DNA of 11,882 nucleotides from Pavlovales sp. CCMP2436 (GCA_026770615.1 MU631416.1:88458-100339); one strand, 5' to 3'; numbered from the stretch's first letter, positions 1-6,886 are shown. Program-made: numbers and translations. The notes: generated by a model from the letters alone, not told the origin.

Positions 1-2
1 CG

Positions 3-377
3 GGTGCATCTGGCGCGTCCTCCACCGCCTCAACCTTCAATGGCCCCGGCTCGTCGCAGGCGACGATCGAAGGGGGCAACAATAATGCCATGTACACGAT
101 CATAGGCGCCGTCTCTGGGCTGTGCCTCCTCTGCGGCGCGGGCGCCTTCCTCCTCTTCCGCATGCGCAAGAGGGACAATTCCTTCCGTAAGAACCTCCGA
201 GTCGCCACCAACGTGGTGTCCAGCGATGCCGTCATCGCGCGCGCACCGCCGCCAGCGCCGCCGGCGCCGGTGAAGATCCCGTCCCGGCGCCCCTCGGCCG
301 GCGCCATTCCGCCGCTCCGCCCCCCAGCCCCCATCCGCCGCCGCAGCAGCGGCCTGCACTACGCCCAGGTTGTGTGA
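3..377 (+). CDS. C-terminal part of a single-pass membrane protein (5' end outside the window)
   Basis: The frame is open from the window edge to TGA at 375-377, so only the last 124 residues are seen and the start lies upstream. An internal ATG at 90 should not be taken as the start, because the frame continues before it with a Ser/Thr/Gly/Asn-rich stretch typical of an extracellular linker. One hydrophobic segment of about 21 residues follows (TIIGAVSGLCLLCGAGAFLLF, near residues 32-52), then a basic stop-transfer cluster (RMRKRD) and a tail rich in Pro, Arg and Ser with PxxP motifs. This arrangement suggests a type I membrane protein, with the linker outside or in the lumen and the tail in the cytoplasm. 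The Pro-rich tail could bind SH3 or WW domains, but that is inference. No catalytic or ectodomain part is in view, so the family cannot be named. Confidence 0.6.
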   Translation, partial: GASGASSTASTFNGPGSSQATIEGGNNNAMYTIIGAVSGLCLLCGAGAFLLFRMRKRDNSFRKNLRVATNVVSSDAVIARAPPPAPPAPVKIPSRRPSAGAIPPLRPPAPIRRRSSGLHYAQVV

Positions 378-1307
378 GTCAACAGCATGTCTAGATTACA
401 GCCCTGAACTCTAGATCTACAGCCCGGCGCGCCAGCTGCCCCCCCCTCACCTCGTCGGCGGGGCTGGCATGTTTTCCATCTTCGGTTGGTCCGTGACCGA
501 CTGGTGAGCCTGGCGGCGGGCGCGCCCTGACGCCCGTCCACGCCGAGTCCGACGGGTGCCCCAACTAAGGAAAACGGTACTTGTTCGTCGCACTGCACCC
601 GTTTGCCGTGGGCACGGGGGTCTGGGGGACGGAGCACCCATACCCCGTTCGTAATCAATGAAGGCAGTTATCGTCGACGCCCCTATTTAACAGTGACCAG
701 ATAAGTTATCGCAGATCTATTATTTATCCATTATTATTAATTGACATTGTATAATTTAAAGGGCGCGATCTCCAGTCTCGAAGTAGAATTAGTTTATAAT
801 TTGTATTTTCATTTAATGTAGTTAGTTAACCTCTTAAGTTAGTCTTACAGTTGAAGTTCCTGCATTGTGAAGCACACTGTGAGGGGTGGTACATGGACAG
901 TGACACTACACGAAACCAAGATAGTTTTACACTGAACTGTCACATCAATTTGATTATATAAATCGAGACGAACGGGTCAACAAGACGTGACGAACTGGTT
1001 AACTATAATACTTCTTTTACTTCCCCCGGCTTGCAGCCGGAAGGCTTACGGGCATAACATTGGTTCGGCCGCATTCTCAACCTCTTCTTTCGTGCTGATC
1101 AAATAGTTATCATTAGCGGCTCAGCGTGATTCAACAGGTGGTGTTCACTCACTGACTTGGTTCGAGTAGTAACTGCATTCCACGTCCATTGGCATTTCAT
1201 TGATATTACAGATCATTTCTCGAATCTGACTGATGGGTCATTAATATTACAGTACACGCCGTGGGCTTAAGAGCCTGCATGTACTTTTTGTATGATAGTT
1301 CTTTTAA
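378..1307. other. Non-coding stretch; AT-rich after about 660
   Basis: I see no convincing gene here. The first part (378-655) is GC-rich and presumably includes the 3' UTR of the preceding membrane-protein gene. It has a short imperfect direct repeat, TCTAGATTACAGCCC (390-404) and TCTAGATCTACAGCCC (410-425). From about 660 the composition shifts to AT-rich DNA with many stops in all frames. A perfect 6-base-stem, 3-base-loop hairpin lies at 1026-1040 (CCGGCT-TGC-AGCCGG). Two 15-base near-copies of TCATTGATATTACAG lie at about 1197 and 1238. A 53-base sequence at 1113-1165 recurs at 3133-3184. The AT-rich part may be the 5' flank or leader of the retroelement remnant, or an older decayed repeat. 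Confidence 0.5.
1113..1165 (+). repeat. Imperfect direct repeat, copy 1
   Basis: This 53-base segment matches 3133-3184 in the same orientation at 47 of 53 aligned columns, with five substitutions and one single-base indel. The best block is TTAGCGGCTCAGC followed by TTCAACAGGTG. Similarity fades on both sides. Read in the frame used by copy 2, this copy also encodes a similar short peptide (LAAQRDSTGG against LAAQHGSTGV), with a stop shortly upstream. It may be a relic of another copy of the same retroelement, or the end of a separate repeat family. Confidence 0.75.
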
Positions 1308-1634
1308 CGACGCGGGGAGAAGAAGTGGACACCACCGGTGGTACGCAGCGGAATGGAGGCCACCCAGAGACACCCAATTGGGGGAGTACCATGGATTGTA
1401 GCTGAGAACTACGCTGACCTAGGATCGGACCTACTTCTGGATTTCTGCCCCGAAATGCAGAAACACTGCAATAAGCCACGCTGGAAGGCCCTGGCTGAAT
1501 GCAAAATGGGAGATGTGCTGGTATGTGCCCAGCAGCCCACACGGAGTGAACCCATGACAGCTCGAGACGCGGACATCACTGACCTGTTACCAGCGGAGCA
1601 AGCTATCCTCCAAGGAAGCAGGTGCCGGGTCTAG
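1308..1634 (+). pseudogene. Fragment of retroelement polyprotein before the RNase H region
   Basis: This frame is open from 1308 to TAG at 1632-1634, about 108 residues. It has no recognised domain, but its composition is protein-like and contains Cys residues (DFCPEMQKHC, LAECKMG). The RNase H frame becomes open at 1583, overlapping the end of this fragment in another frame. The two probably were one reading frame, separated by a frameshift somewhere around 1583-1634. There is no convincing start codon at the left edge, in keeping with a truncated copy. It could also be a chance open frame in decayed DNA. Confidence 0.4.
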
Positions 1635-2857
1635 AAAAATGCAAACGACTGGACAAACTCCTCACAGAAGGGGCCAAGAAGCGGCTCGACAACCTAAACC
1701 ATGAGATCCGTGACGAAGTACTAGTCATGCTGATCAAGGCCCTCAGAAGTGAACTCGAGGGGCCCATGCGTTTCCGGTATGTCACCAGATATGCACAAGC
1801 CTTCCTGAAGGCGTGTCATTCAATTACAAATGCCCTTTATATGCCGATTTGTAATGCACCTCGGAAAATACAGGTAGCAGTAGATGGATCACACAAGGTT
1901 TTCGAAGATAGTACTCAGGTGGCCTCTGGGGCATGTGCCTATATGATTACCAATCGCTTCACGCACCCCCCAACAGAAGAGGTGCACATCGTCTATTGCA
2001 CCTGTGACGGTGAGCAGGATGTAGCCAATGGAGAAATTAGCGGACTATCACTTGCTCTACAATGGCTAAATGGGGAGGATAATCTCCAGATCGGATGGGA
2101 CCACCTAAATGGGGTCAAGCAAGCCCATCACACCATCCCAGACACCAAGTGCACCGGGAGACCGCACGGCATGACCGCTGAGAGTTCTCACGCCTACCAC
2201 CAAAATCCCCACATAACAACAGCCCTAGCACTCATCGAGCAGGCCCTGAGCAACAATCTTACCCGTAAAATCGAGCACACGTCGGCACACGACCTAAACA
2301 AGGAAATGGACAAACAACACGTCCGTATTAACCCATCATGGCGCGAAACCACGAACACATATGTTGTAGAATCCCAGACCATAAACAAGATCAGAACCCT
2401 AATGGAAGGAATAGACCATCATATGGATGACCTCGTGATGCTCAATGCCATGACCGACTGGGGTGCCAAACAGGTCAATATACACGGGAAAACGGATGGC
2501 CAACATCTACAAAAACCAGCCCTCACCCCAGGAAAGTACATGGTTACGACTCCCTCCGGGGACATCCAAAGAGCCGACGAGTTGCACCTCCGCAAAGGTG
2601 TCGCTGCGCGCATTAGGAGGCAGTTAATCGAGAAGATCATGGCCAATAGGCCAGGTAAATATGCCATTAAAGGGAACACAGCCGCACTCTGGGAAAATGA
2701 GTCCGAACATATGCTGGCCCGATCCAAGTGGCCGGAACAACTACCGAACAACTACCGAACTTCATGCTACAATGCATATCGGGATCGATACGGTACAACT
2801 CTGATATTGCAGCCGAGTTCCCAGAAATTGGCCAATACAGGGCAATTATGGGAGTAG
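1583..2857 (+). pseudogene. Retroelement RNase H domain
   Basis: RNase H degrades the RNA strand of RNA:DNA hybrids during target-primed reverse transcription. The domain starts with a beta strand IQVAVDGSH, carrying the first Asp (codon 1883-1885). Next come the helix Glu in ANGEISGLSLAL (codon 2033-2035), the second Asp in IGWDHLNGVK (2099-2101), a His in KIEHTSAHD (2276-2278) and the last Asp in LNAMTDWGAKQ (2456-2458), which resembles the usual NxxAD-LA signature. All four acidic positions therefore seem to be kept. The spacing between the second and last Asp is about 119 residues, longer than in cellular RNase H, so an extra loop is implied. After 2757 the frame is out of register and runs to an unrelated stop at 2857, because of an 11-base duplication. 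The upstream link to the 1308-1634 fragment is also frameshifted. Confidence 0.75.
2736..2757 (+). repeat. 11-base tandem duplication that shifts the retroelement frame
   Basis: AACAACTACCG occurs twice without a gap, at 2736-2746 and 2747-2757, and is followed by AAC. Eleven is not a multiple of three, so the RNase H frame (position mod 3 = 2) leaves register at the second copy. Counting only one copy puts the RNase H frame directly into the frame (position mod 3 = 1) that encodes the zinc knuckle. Confidence 0.9.
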
Positions 2858-3195
2858 AGTCCACCAAGATGAGCATGAAGTGCCCTCTGTGTGTGGCAGC
2901 AGGAGAGCAATGGCCAGGGGAGGACTCCAGAGACCATTTATTTCGGGGATGCCCTGAGACAGCTGCTATTCGTGTAGCACTCAATCAGGCCCTGATTGCA
3001 GCAGTGGAAGAGGCCACTGATGACAACATCTCTAAAGGCGAAGCCCGCTCCGCCGCATCAGCAGTCATGGCGAGGGAGGACCACTATGCGGGACAGATAG
3101 ACCAGAAGGTTAAAGATATCATAGACCATATATTAGCGGCTCAGCATGGTTCAACAGGTGTTGTTCAGTCACTGGCTTGGTCGACGTCAGGCTAA
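2747..3195 (+). pseudogene. Retroelement C-terminal segment with CCHC zinc knuckle
   Basis: This is the continuation of the RNase H polyprotein after the 11-base duplication. An ATG at 2728 lies in this frame, but it is probably not a real start. Four metal-binding residues are arranged C-x2-C-x14-H-x4-C: Cys codons 2881-2883 and 2890-2892, His 2935-2937 and Cys 2950-2952, in the context KCPLC ... DHLFRGCPE. This is the zinc knuckle found near the end of many LINE polyproteins, where it is thought to bind nucleic acid. The tail after it is helical and charged. The last part of the frame, from about 3129, falls within the 52-base repeat and may be foreign sequence rather than the original C-terminus. 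Confidence 0.7.
3133..3184 (+). repeat. Imperfect direct repeat, copy 2
   Basis: This 52-base segment is the partner of 1113-1165 (47 of 53 columns identical, one indel). It begins five bases after the 13-base duplication copy at 3116-3128, so it could be the left end of an inserted element. It is also in the open frame of the zinc-knuckle fragment, so it could instead be part of the retroelement's own coding sequence. Confidence 0.75.
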
Positions 3196-3229
3196 GGTCG
3201 AGCGATCGACCCAAACCCTCGTGCACCAG

Positions 3230-3253
3230 CACTCACACCAAAGGGTGTGAGTG
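3230..3253. other. Perfect 10-base-pair hairpin
   Basis: CACTCACACC (3230-3239) is the exact reverse complement of GGTGTGAGTG (3244-3253), with a four-base AAAG loop. It lies just before the tandem array and outside any supported gene. It may be a structural end of a mobile element or a chance palindrome. It is not a classical bacterial terminator, as no T-run follows. Confidence 0.7.
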
Positions 3254-3309
3254 TGTGCGCCCCGGCCCCCACGCCCCGCATCGGCCGCGCCTCGGCCACC
3301 GCAGCCCTG

Positions 3310-3830
3310 CCGTGGCGGCCGCAGGGAGCAGCATCGTCTTCGTAGCCTTGGTAGCCTTGAGCGGCGTCTCTGTGTGCGGCCCGCCACCGCGCGCAGCAGC
3401 GCCCACCGCAAGCGCGCGACGCACATCCAATTGAGGACCCGAGCGAGACGGGTGGTCGAGAGGTGCCAGCGAGTACCTCAAGTGGACAGCATCGAGACGC
3501 TGCGAGCGCGCTCACTGCGGCGACCGCAGGAAGCAGCATCGTCGTAGCCTTGGTAGCCTTGAGCGGCGTCTCTGCGTGGGGTCCGCCGCCGCGCGCAGCA
3601 GCGCCCACCGCAGCGCGCGACGCACATCCACTTGAGGACACGAGCGAGACGGGTGGTCGAGAGGTGCCAGCGAGTACCTCGAGTGGACAGCATCGCGCCG
3701 CTGCGAGCGCTCACACTGCGGTGGCCGCAGGAAGAAGCATCGTCGTCGTAGCCTTGGTAGCCTTGAGCGTCGCCTCCGCGTGCTGCTCGCCACCGCGCGA
3801 AACAGCGCCCGTGACAGCACGTGACAGAAG
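3310..3830. repeat. Tandem repeat, unit about 201-205 bases, about 2.6 copies
   Basis: Landmarks recur at regular spacing. GCAGG followed by AGCATCGTC starts at 3321, 3526 and 3727 (periods 205 and 201). Each is followed by GTAGCCTTGGTAGCCTTGAG and then a CCGCGCG/CAGCGCCC block. The first two full units also share GAGCGAGACGGGTGGTCGAG and AGGTGCCAGCGAGTACCTC. The third unit decays after about 3825. Several frames on both strands are open across the array, as expected for very GC-rich repeats, so I do not call a protein here. Confidence 0.85.
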
Positions 3831-3938
3831 CAATAGCGTGGTGGCGAAGAGCAACATCATGGTAGCGAGCCAGGCAGCGCCCTCCTCGGGGGGCGCAGTT
3901 GCAGCTGCACGCTCGCGCAGCTCAGGGCGCGCGCGCTG

Positions 3939-4058
3939 AATATCATAGACCAGGATAGAAAGAGCTCTGCACAAGGCAGCAGGAAAGACGATGAAGGCCG
4001 ACCCATAGTAATCAAGCGCGGGCTGCTGCAGAAGGAGGTGGTATCAAGTAGCCTCTGA
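3939..4058 (+). pseudogene. Possible resumed retroelement reading frame
   Basis: From the second copy of ATATCATAGACCA, the same codon register as in the zinc-knuckle segment (Ile-Ile-Asp) continues for about 39 codons of charged, protein-like sequence (for example KDDEGRPIVIKRGLLQ) to TGA at 4056-4058. The same frame is then open again from ATG 4059 to TAG at 4203-4205. These pieces could bridge the zinc knuckle and the OTU domain of one original polyprotein. No domain is recognised, and the link rests on the 13-base duplication, so confidence is low. Confidence 0.3.
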
Positions 4059-4260
4059 ATGCACTGCAAACGGAGGACAGTCCTGCTGCGAATGCAGATG
4101 AAGGCTGGAGATAAACCCACCGCACAGCACGGCCAACACTTTTACATGCTCGCCATTAATGACAGCAAGGTAAGAAAGGTGTTACTTTACTGCAAGGGCT
4201 TATAGTCACCCAGGCAAGCCCGATCAGCCCACCGCCGAAGAAAGCTAGTTGTGGCACTGA

Positions 4261-5046
4261 CCGGGTTGTTATTACTATCGGGGTACCAACGCTAGGACTA
4301 ACCTACCCAACCCAGCGGGCCCACGAGCAGCAGGAAGAAAAGCTAACAGAGCACAAAAAGCCCCTGCAGAGGAAGAAGCCGTCACAATCACTGGAGATCT
4401 ATGGACAAGCGAGCTGGCTGGCAACCTAAGAGCGCTACTGGCAAAGATAAACCTAACCCACGCAAGCATACAAGGTGATGGAAACTGCCTCCCCTACGCT
4501 GTGCTGAGAAGCGCAGGAAGGACGATTAGCTGGGAGGCAGCCATAGCACTACGAAATGCGGCAATCACTCATGGCCGCAGCCTCCCGCAACACATCCAGG
4601 AACAGTTGAATCTACGCAGACTGGAGAACGTAGGTGACCCTATGGGCAATAACCTTGACCACCGACTAATGCGTAACGTTTGGCCAATCGAAGCGCAAGC
4701 TAAGTACGGGCCGCCTCACTTCGGACCAAATCAGGCAGCATGGATGAACGATAACATGCTCCACAGCATCGCCACATGCGTAGGCAAGGATGTGGTTCTG
4801 ATCAAGAGATTGGAGCAGGGGCACGAGCATAAATTTATCGCTATATACCGTGCCGAGCCTCTGAACGGCCTCTTACCATACAGCGCAAACGGAAACGGGT
4901 GGACAGCCCGGCCTGGAGCTAACGTAAAATCCTTTCCTGAGCTTATCGCAGAGTCGCGCAACGGAGGAAGGATGATATGCGTAATCTCTATCGATGAAGG
5001 CAAGACACACTTTGAAGCAACAGATGACAGTCTGACCCAAAGATAA
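4261..5046 (+). CDS. OTU-family cysteine protease domain, probably the C-terminal part of a retroelement protein
   Basis: OTU proteases cleave ubiquitin or related isopeptide bonds, and copies in retroelements are thought to process the polyprotein or act on host ubiquitin. The core motif IQGDGNCLPYAVLRSAG carries the catalytic Cys (codon 4486-4488) and the preceding Asp (4477-4479). The C-terminal part ends in a strand with ICVISI and then KTHFEAT, whose His (codon 5008-5010) fits the catalytic His of the family. The distance between them, about 175 residues, is normal, so the domain looks complete and could be active. The frame is open from 4261, after stops at 4249 and 4258, to TAA at 5044-5046, but it has no ATG before the catalytic motif. 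Either the start lies upstream through a frameshift or the domain was part of the longer polyprotein. A GTG at 4501 lies after the catalytic Cys and cannot be the real start. Confidence 0.75.
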   Translation, partial: PGCYYYRGTNARTNLPNPAGPRAAGRKANRAQKAPAEEEAVTITGDLWTSELAGNLRALLAKINLTHASIQGDGNCLPYAVLRSAGRTISWEAAIALRNAAITHGRSLPQHIQEQLNLRRLENVGDPMGNNLDHRLMRNVWPIEAQAKYGPPHFGPNQAAWMNDNMLHSIATCVGKDVVLIKRLEQGHEHKFIAIYRAEPLNGLLPYSANGNGWTARPGANVKSFPELIAESRNGGRMICVISIDEGKTHFEATDDSLTQR

Positions 5047-5468
5047 GAAGCCGGAAATTAAGACTGACGAATCCAAAACGGCGAGGGGAGAGTAGAGGGG
5101 GAAGGTGAGAGCGAGGGTGTGGGAGTGGTGAAGATGGAAATTGTGGCTGCGGCAGCCGCAGCAGCTCGAGAGAAGAAGACGGCAAGCTGTGGATAAAGTC
5201 GAACATGGGCGGCTGGGACGACGACGACAGCGGCACATGGAAGGCGGCCGCCGCGGCGACAATGTGGCAAGGACATCGGCGTGTCCGGCAACTCAACGAT
5301 GTGATTTTTTCAGTGATGGTCACGAAGCTAGTGTGCAGCTGAAGACCTGCTGGAACGGCGGATTCACTTGCGAAAGTGACGTCGTTATGAACCGACGACG
5401 ACGAAAGGACTCGAGCGGAATAAATTATAAAATAATCTGCATAATGCAATTTCGGATCAAAATAGCGT
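5047..5468. other. 3' flank of the retroelement; no convincing gene
   Basis: A purine-rich stretch follows the OTU stop (about 5077-5135, G/A-rich on the + strand). A possible polyadenylation signal AATAAA lies at 5419-5424, which would suit a + strand transcript. One small open frame (5205-5342) is listed separately. The right boundary of the retroelement must lie before 5469, where the gene on the other strand ends. I see no poly-A tail and no target-site duplication pairing with the left side. Confidence 0.4.
5205..5342 (+). CDS. Small open reading frame, 45 residues, doubtful
   Basis: This ATG-to-TGA frame starts MGGWDDDDSGTWKAAAAA and continues with basic and hydrophobic residues. The acidic, Trp-containing start followed by Ala is the kind of N-terminus seen in first exons, so it could be exon 1 of a small gene or a small protein of its own. 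The frame is short, no ribosome context or splice donor is convincing, and I recognise no family. A chance open frame in GC-rich DNA is equally possible. Confidence 0.15.
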   Translation: MGGWDDDDSGTWKAAAAATMWQGHRRVRQLNDVIFSVMVTKLVCS

Positions 5469-6685
5469 TCAATCAAGCAGCTCGTCCTCAGCCGTCAGGT
5501 CCGGGTACGAGGGCGGAGGCTCCTCGTAATCGGGGGGGGAAGGCGCGAAGGCGGGGGGGGCACGCCGGTGCTCGAGTTCCAGAGGGTGATGTCCGTCGCG
5601 GGCGCATCGAGGTAATCGAGCTTTCTGACGCGGGTGGCGAAGAGCTGCATCCAGTGCACGAACAGGCCGAGATGGTAGCTCAGCTGCGGGTCGCGGCGGT
5701 CGCAGAGGATCTTGGCGAAGCTCTCGTGGGGCTGGAGCCACTTGTTGGCCGGGACGAAGCTGTTCGACTCGGTGCGGACGGCGACGAACGCGTGCGTGAA
5801 CAAGGTCGAGACCTTGTAGAGCGGGCGATCAAAGAGCGCCGTGTAAAACATGACGATGACGAGGGCCATGGTCTTCGTGCGAAGCTGGGTCATCGACAGC
5901 ATCGAGACGCTGAAGCAGAAGAGCACCCACACTTCGATGCCGAAGCGGTAGTTGGCGAGCAGGACGTCCGCCTGCACCTTGAGGAGCAGGTCGACGAAGA
6001 AGTCGAAGGAGGGCGTGGGGCCGAAGATTCGCGCCTCGTCCGCACGACGGCCCTGCGCCAATAACATGAGCAAGCGGCAGGTGTCGTGCAGAGCACAGAA
6101 GTGGACAAGGTCGGCCGGGTCGAGGGCCAGCACGGCCACGTAGATCGACGGGTGCGTGACGGCGAGGCGCTTCTGCAGGGCCCACGTGGAGGTGGAGGTG
6201 TCGCACGTCGTCAGCAGATCAAGGAAGTGCATCGCCATGGCCCTGGTGCCCGCGCCACCCTCAACGACGAAGGCGACGGCGAGCGACACGTGATGGCCGG
6301 TGCAGTGCAGCTTGATCTGCGTGGCGTCCACCTGGTCGAGGTGGTTGGGCGGGTCGCAGAAGAGCACGTTGAAGAACTCGTGCAGGAATAGCTGGTCTTC
6401 GAGGCCCGGCAGATAGGACGAGCAGTAGTCGGAGATAGCGCCGTTGCTGAAGGTGAGCTTGTACCAGACGCCGTCGGAGAACTCCCAGAGCTGCGTGAGG
6501 AACTTGACGAGGCCGCGCCCGCCCGAGAAGAGGGCCGCCATCGCGTAGATGAACGCCGGGAGCGCCGGGTCCCATACCAACGCAACCTGCGCCACGAAGG
6601 CGGTCTTTTCCGCGCTGCTGAAGTGAAGGAAGAGGAGGTGCGACGCGAGGCCCGAGCCGCGGGCGCGCGCCAGGTGGCCGATCAT
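5469..6685 (-). CDS. Unrecognised protein, about 396-400 residues, with probable frameshift near the C-terminus
   Basis: I do not recognise this family. The frame from ATG at 6685-6683 is open to a stop at 5495-5497 (396 residues). It is also open upstream to a Met at 6832, but that part crosses an AT-rich tract that looks like promoter, so I prefer 6685. The sequence is rich in aromatic and aliphatic residues and looks largely helical. The most hydrophobic segments are near residues 28-53, 245-262 (EVWVLFCFSVSMLSM) and 272-284 (MALVIVMFYTALF), so membrane association is possible. Near the end it meets two runs of eight C (coding strand; 5553-5560 and 5532-5539). The other frame past these runs stops at 5469-5471 and encodes a Pro-rich tail, PPDYEEPPPSYPDL, with two PPxY motifs. 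An indel in a homopolymer would join this tail to the main body, so the given end takes the shifted frame. Confidence 0.55.
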
Positions 6686-6712
6686 GGGGATGTGCGCCGG
6701 CGAGAAGTGAGC

Positions 6713-6746
6713 GTATATATATCTATAATTAGTATATATATTAGAC
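6713..6746 (-). promoter_or_regulatory. AT-rich TATA-like tract upstream of the unrecognised gene
   Basis: A run of alternating TA (TATATATATCTATAATTAG then TATATATATTA) lies 28-61 bases upstream of the preferred ATG at 6685, in otherwise GC-rich DNA. Its place between two same-strand genes fits a core promoter for the downstream gene. It could also be a simple-sequence repeat or part of the 3' flank of the TPR gene. Confidence 0.3.
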
Positions 6747-6886
6747 CGGTACAACTTCCAGGACGGTCGGACGCCAGCTTGAATCCCTATCAGTGATATA
6801 TTTCGGTCGACGTACACTTTCGCGATATGCACTTGCGCCGCATTCGGCCCTGGCGCGACCGGATCTGCACAGCCATAGTTCGTTTC

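Larger units (their letters stand above)
3129..3952. mobile_element. Possible nested insertion with a 13-base flanking duplication
   Basis: ATATCATAGACCA occurs at 3116-3128 and again at 3940-3952. Between the copies lies a block of about 811 bases (3129-3939), clearly richer in GC than the retroelement around it. The block holds the 52-base repeat copy, a strong hairpin and a 200-base tandem array. After the second copy the retroelement-like frame seems to resume. This fits an insertion with a target-site duplication. No terminal inverted repeats, transposase or poly-A tail are visible, and one 13-base match in a window this long could occur by chance. Confidence 0.35.
1308..5046 (+). mobile_element. 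Decayed non-LTR (LINE-type) retroelement with RNase H, zinc knuckle and OTU protease
   Basis: The + strand carries successive fragments in different frames: a piece without a recognised domain (1308-1634), an RNase H domain (about 1865-2480), a C-x2-C-x14-H-x4-C zinc knuckle (2881-2952) and an OTU cysteine-protease domain (about 4380-5040). An RNase H followed by a CCHC knuckle is the usual C-terminal half of many LINE polyproteins. From memory, the Dualen (RandI-clade) elements of Chlamydomonas also encode RNase H and a cysteine protease, so this may be a relative. I see no reverse transcriptase catalytic box, no endonuclease and no long terminal repeats, so the copy is probably 5'-truncated and certainly frameshifted. 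The true ends are not defined, and the OTU part could belong to a second element. Codon use and base composition are less GC-rich than in the host genes to the right. Confidence 0.7.

Noticed and set aside
359..658. Minus-strand open frames after the membrane-protein gene
   Set aside because: Two overlapping frames, no domains, and composition typical of random GC-rich DNA.
1113..1170. tRNA-like promoter boxes (GCGGCTCAGCG and GGTTCGAG) about 45 bases apart, suggesting a SINE head
   Set aside because: The flanking bases do not form the T stem or D stem, and the second copy at 3133-3184 has lost the GGTTCGA box, so RNA polymerase III origin is not supported.
3192..3939. Several open frames on both strands over the tandem array, some with hydrophobic segments such as SIVVALVALSGVSAW
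   Set aside because: Frames are open on both strands and in several registers at once, which follows from extreme GC content and repeated units; no domain or consistent codon use supports a protein.
4170..4315. Intron-like signals in the retroelement (AAG|GTAAGA donor; ACTAAC then CCCAACCCAG acceptor)
   Set aside because: Joining the flanks puts the open upstream frame out of register with the OTU frame, and a LINE transcript is not expected to carry an intron.
4988..5476. 162-codon open frame on the minus strand, Ser/Pro/Leu-rich
   Set aside because: It overlaps the end of the OTU domain and the purine-rich flank; its Ser/Pro/Leu composition is simply the complement of purine-rich DNA.
5141..6064. 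307-codon plus-strand open frame
   Set aside because: It is antisense to the unrecognised gene over most of its length and consists of Arg/Glu/Val-rich shadow sequence.
6686..6832. N-terminal extension of the unrecognised protein from Met 6832
   Set aside because: It translates an alternating TA tract (NIYTNYRYIYAH) that looks like promoter or flank rather than protein; the Met at 6685 is followed directly by normal GC-rich coding sequence.
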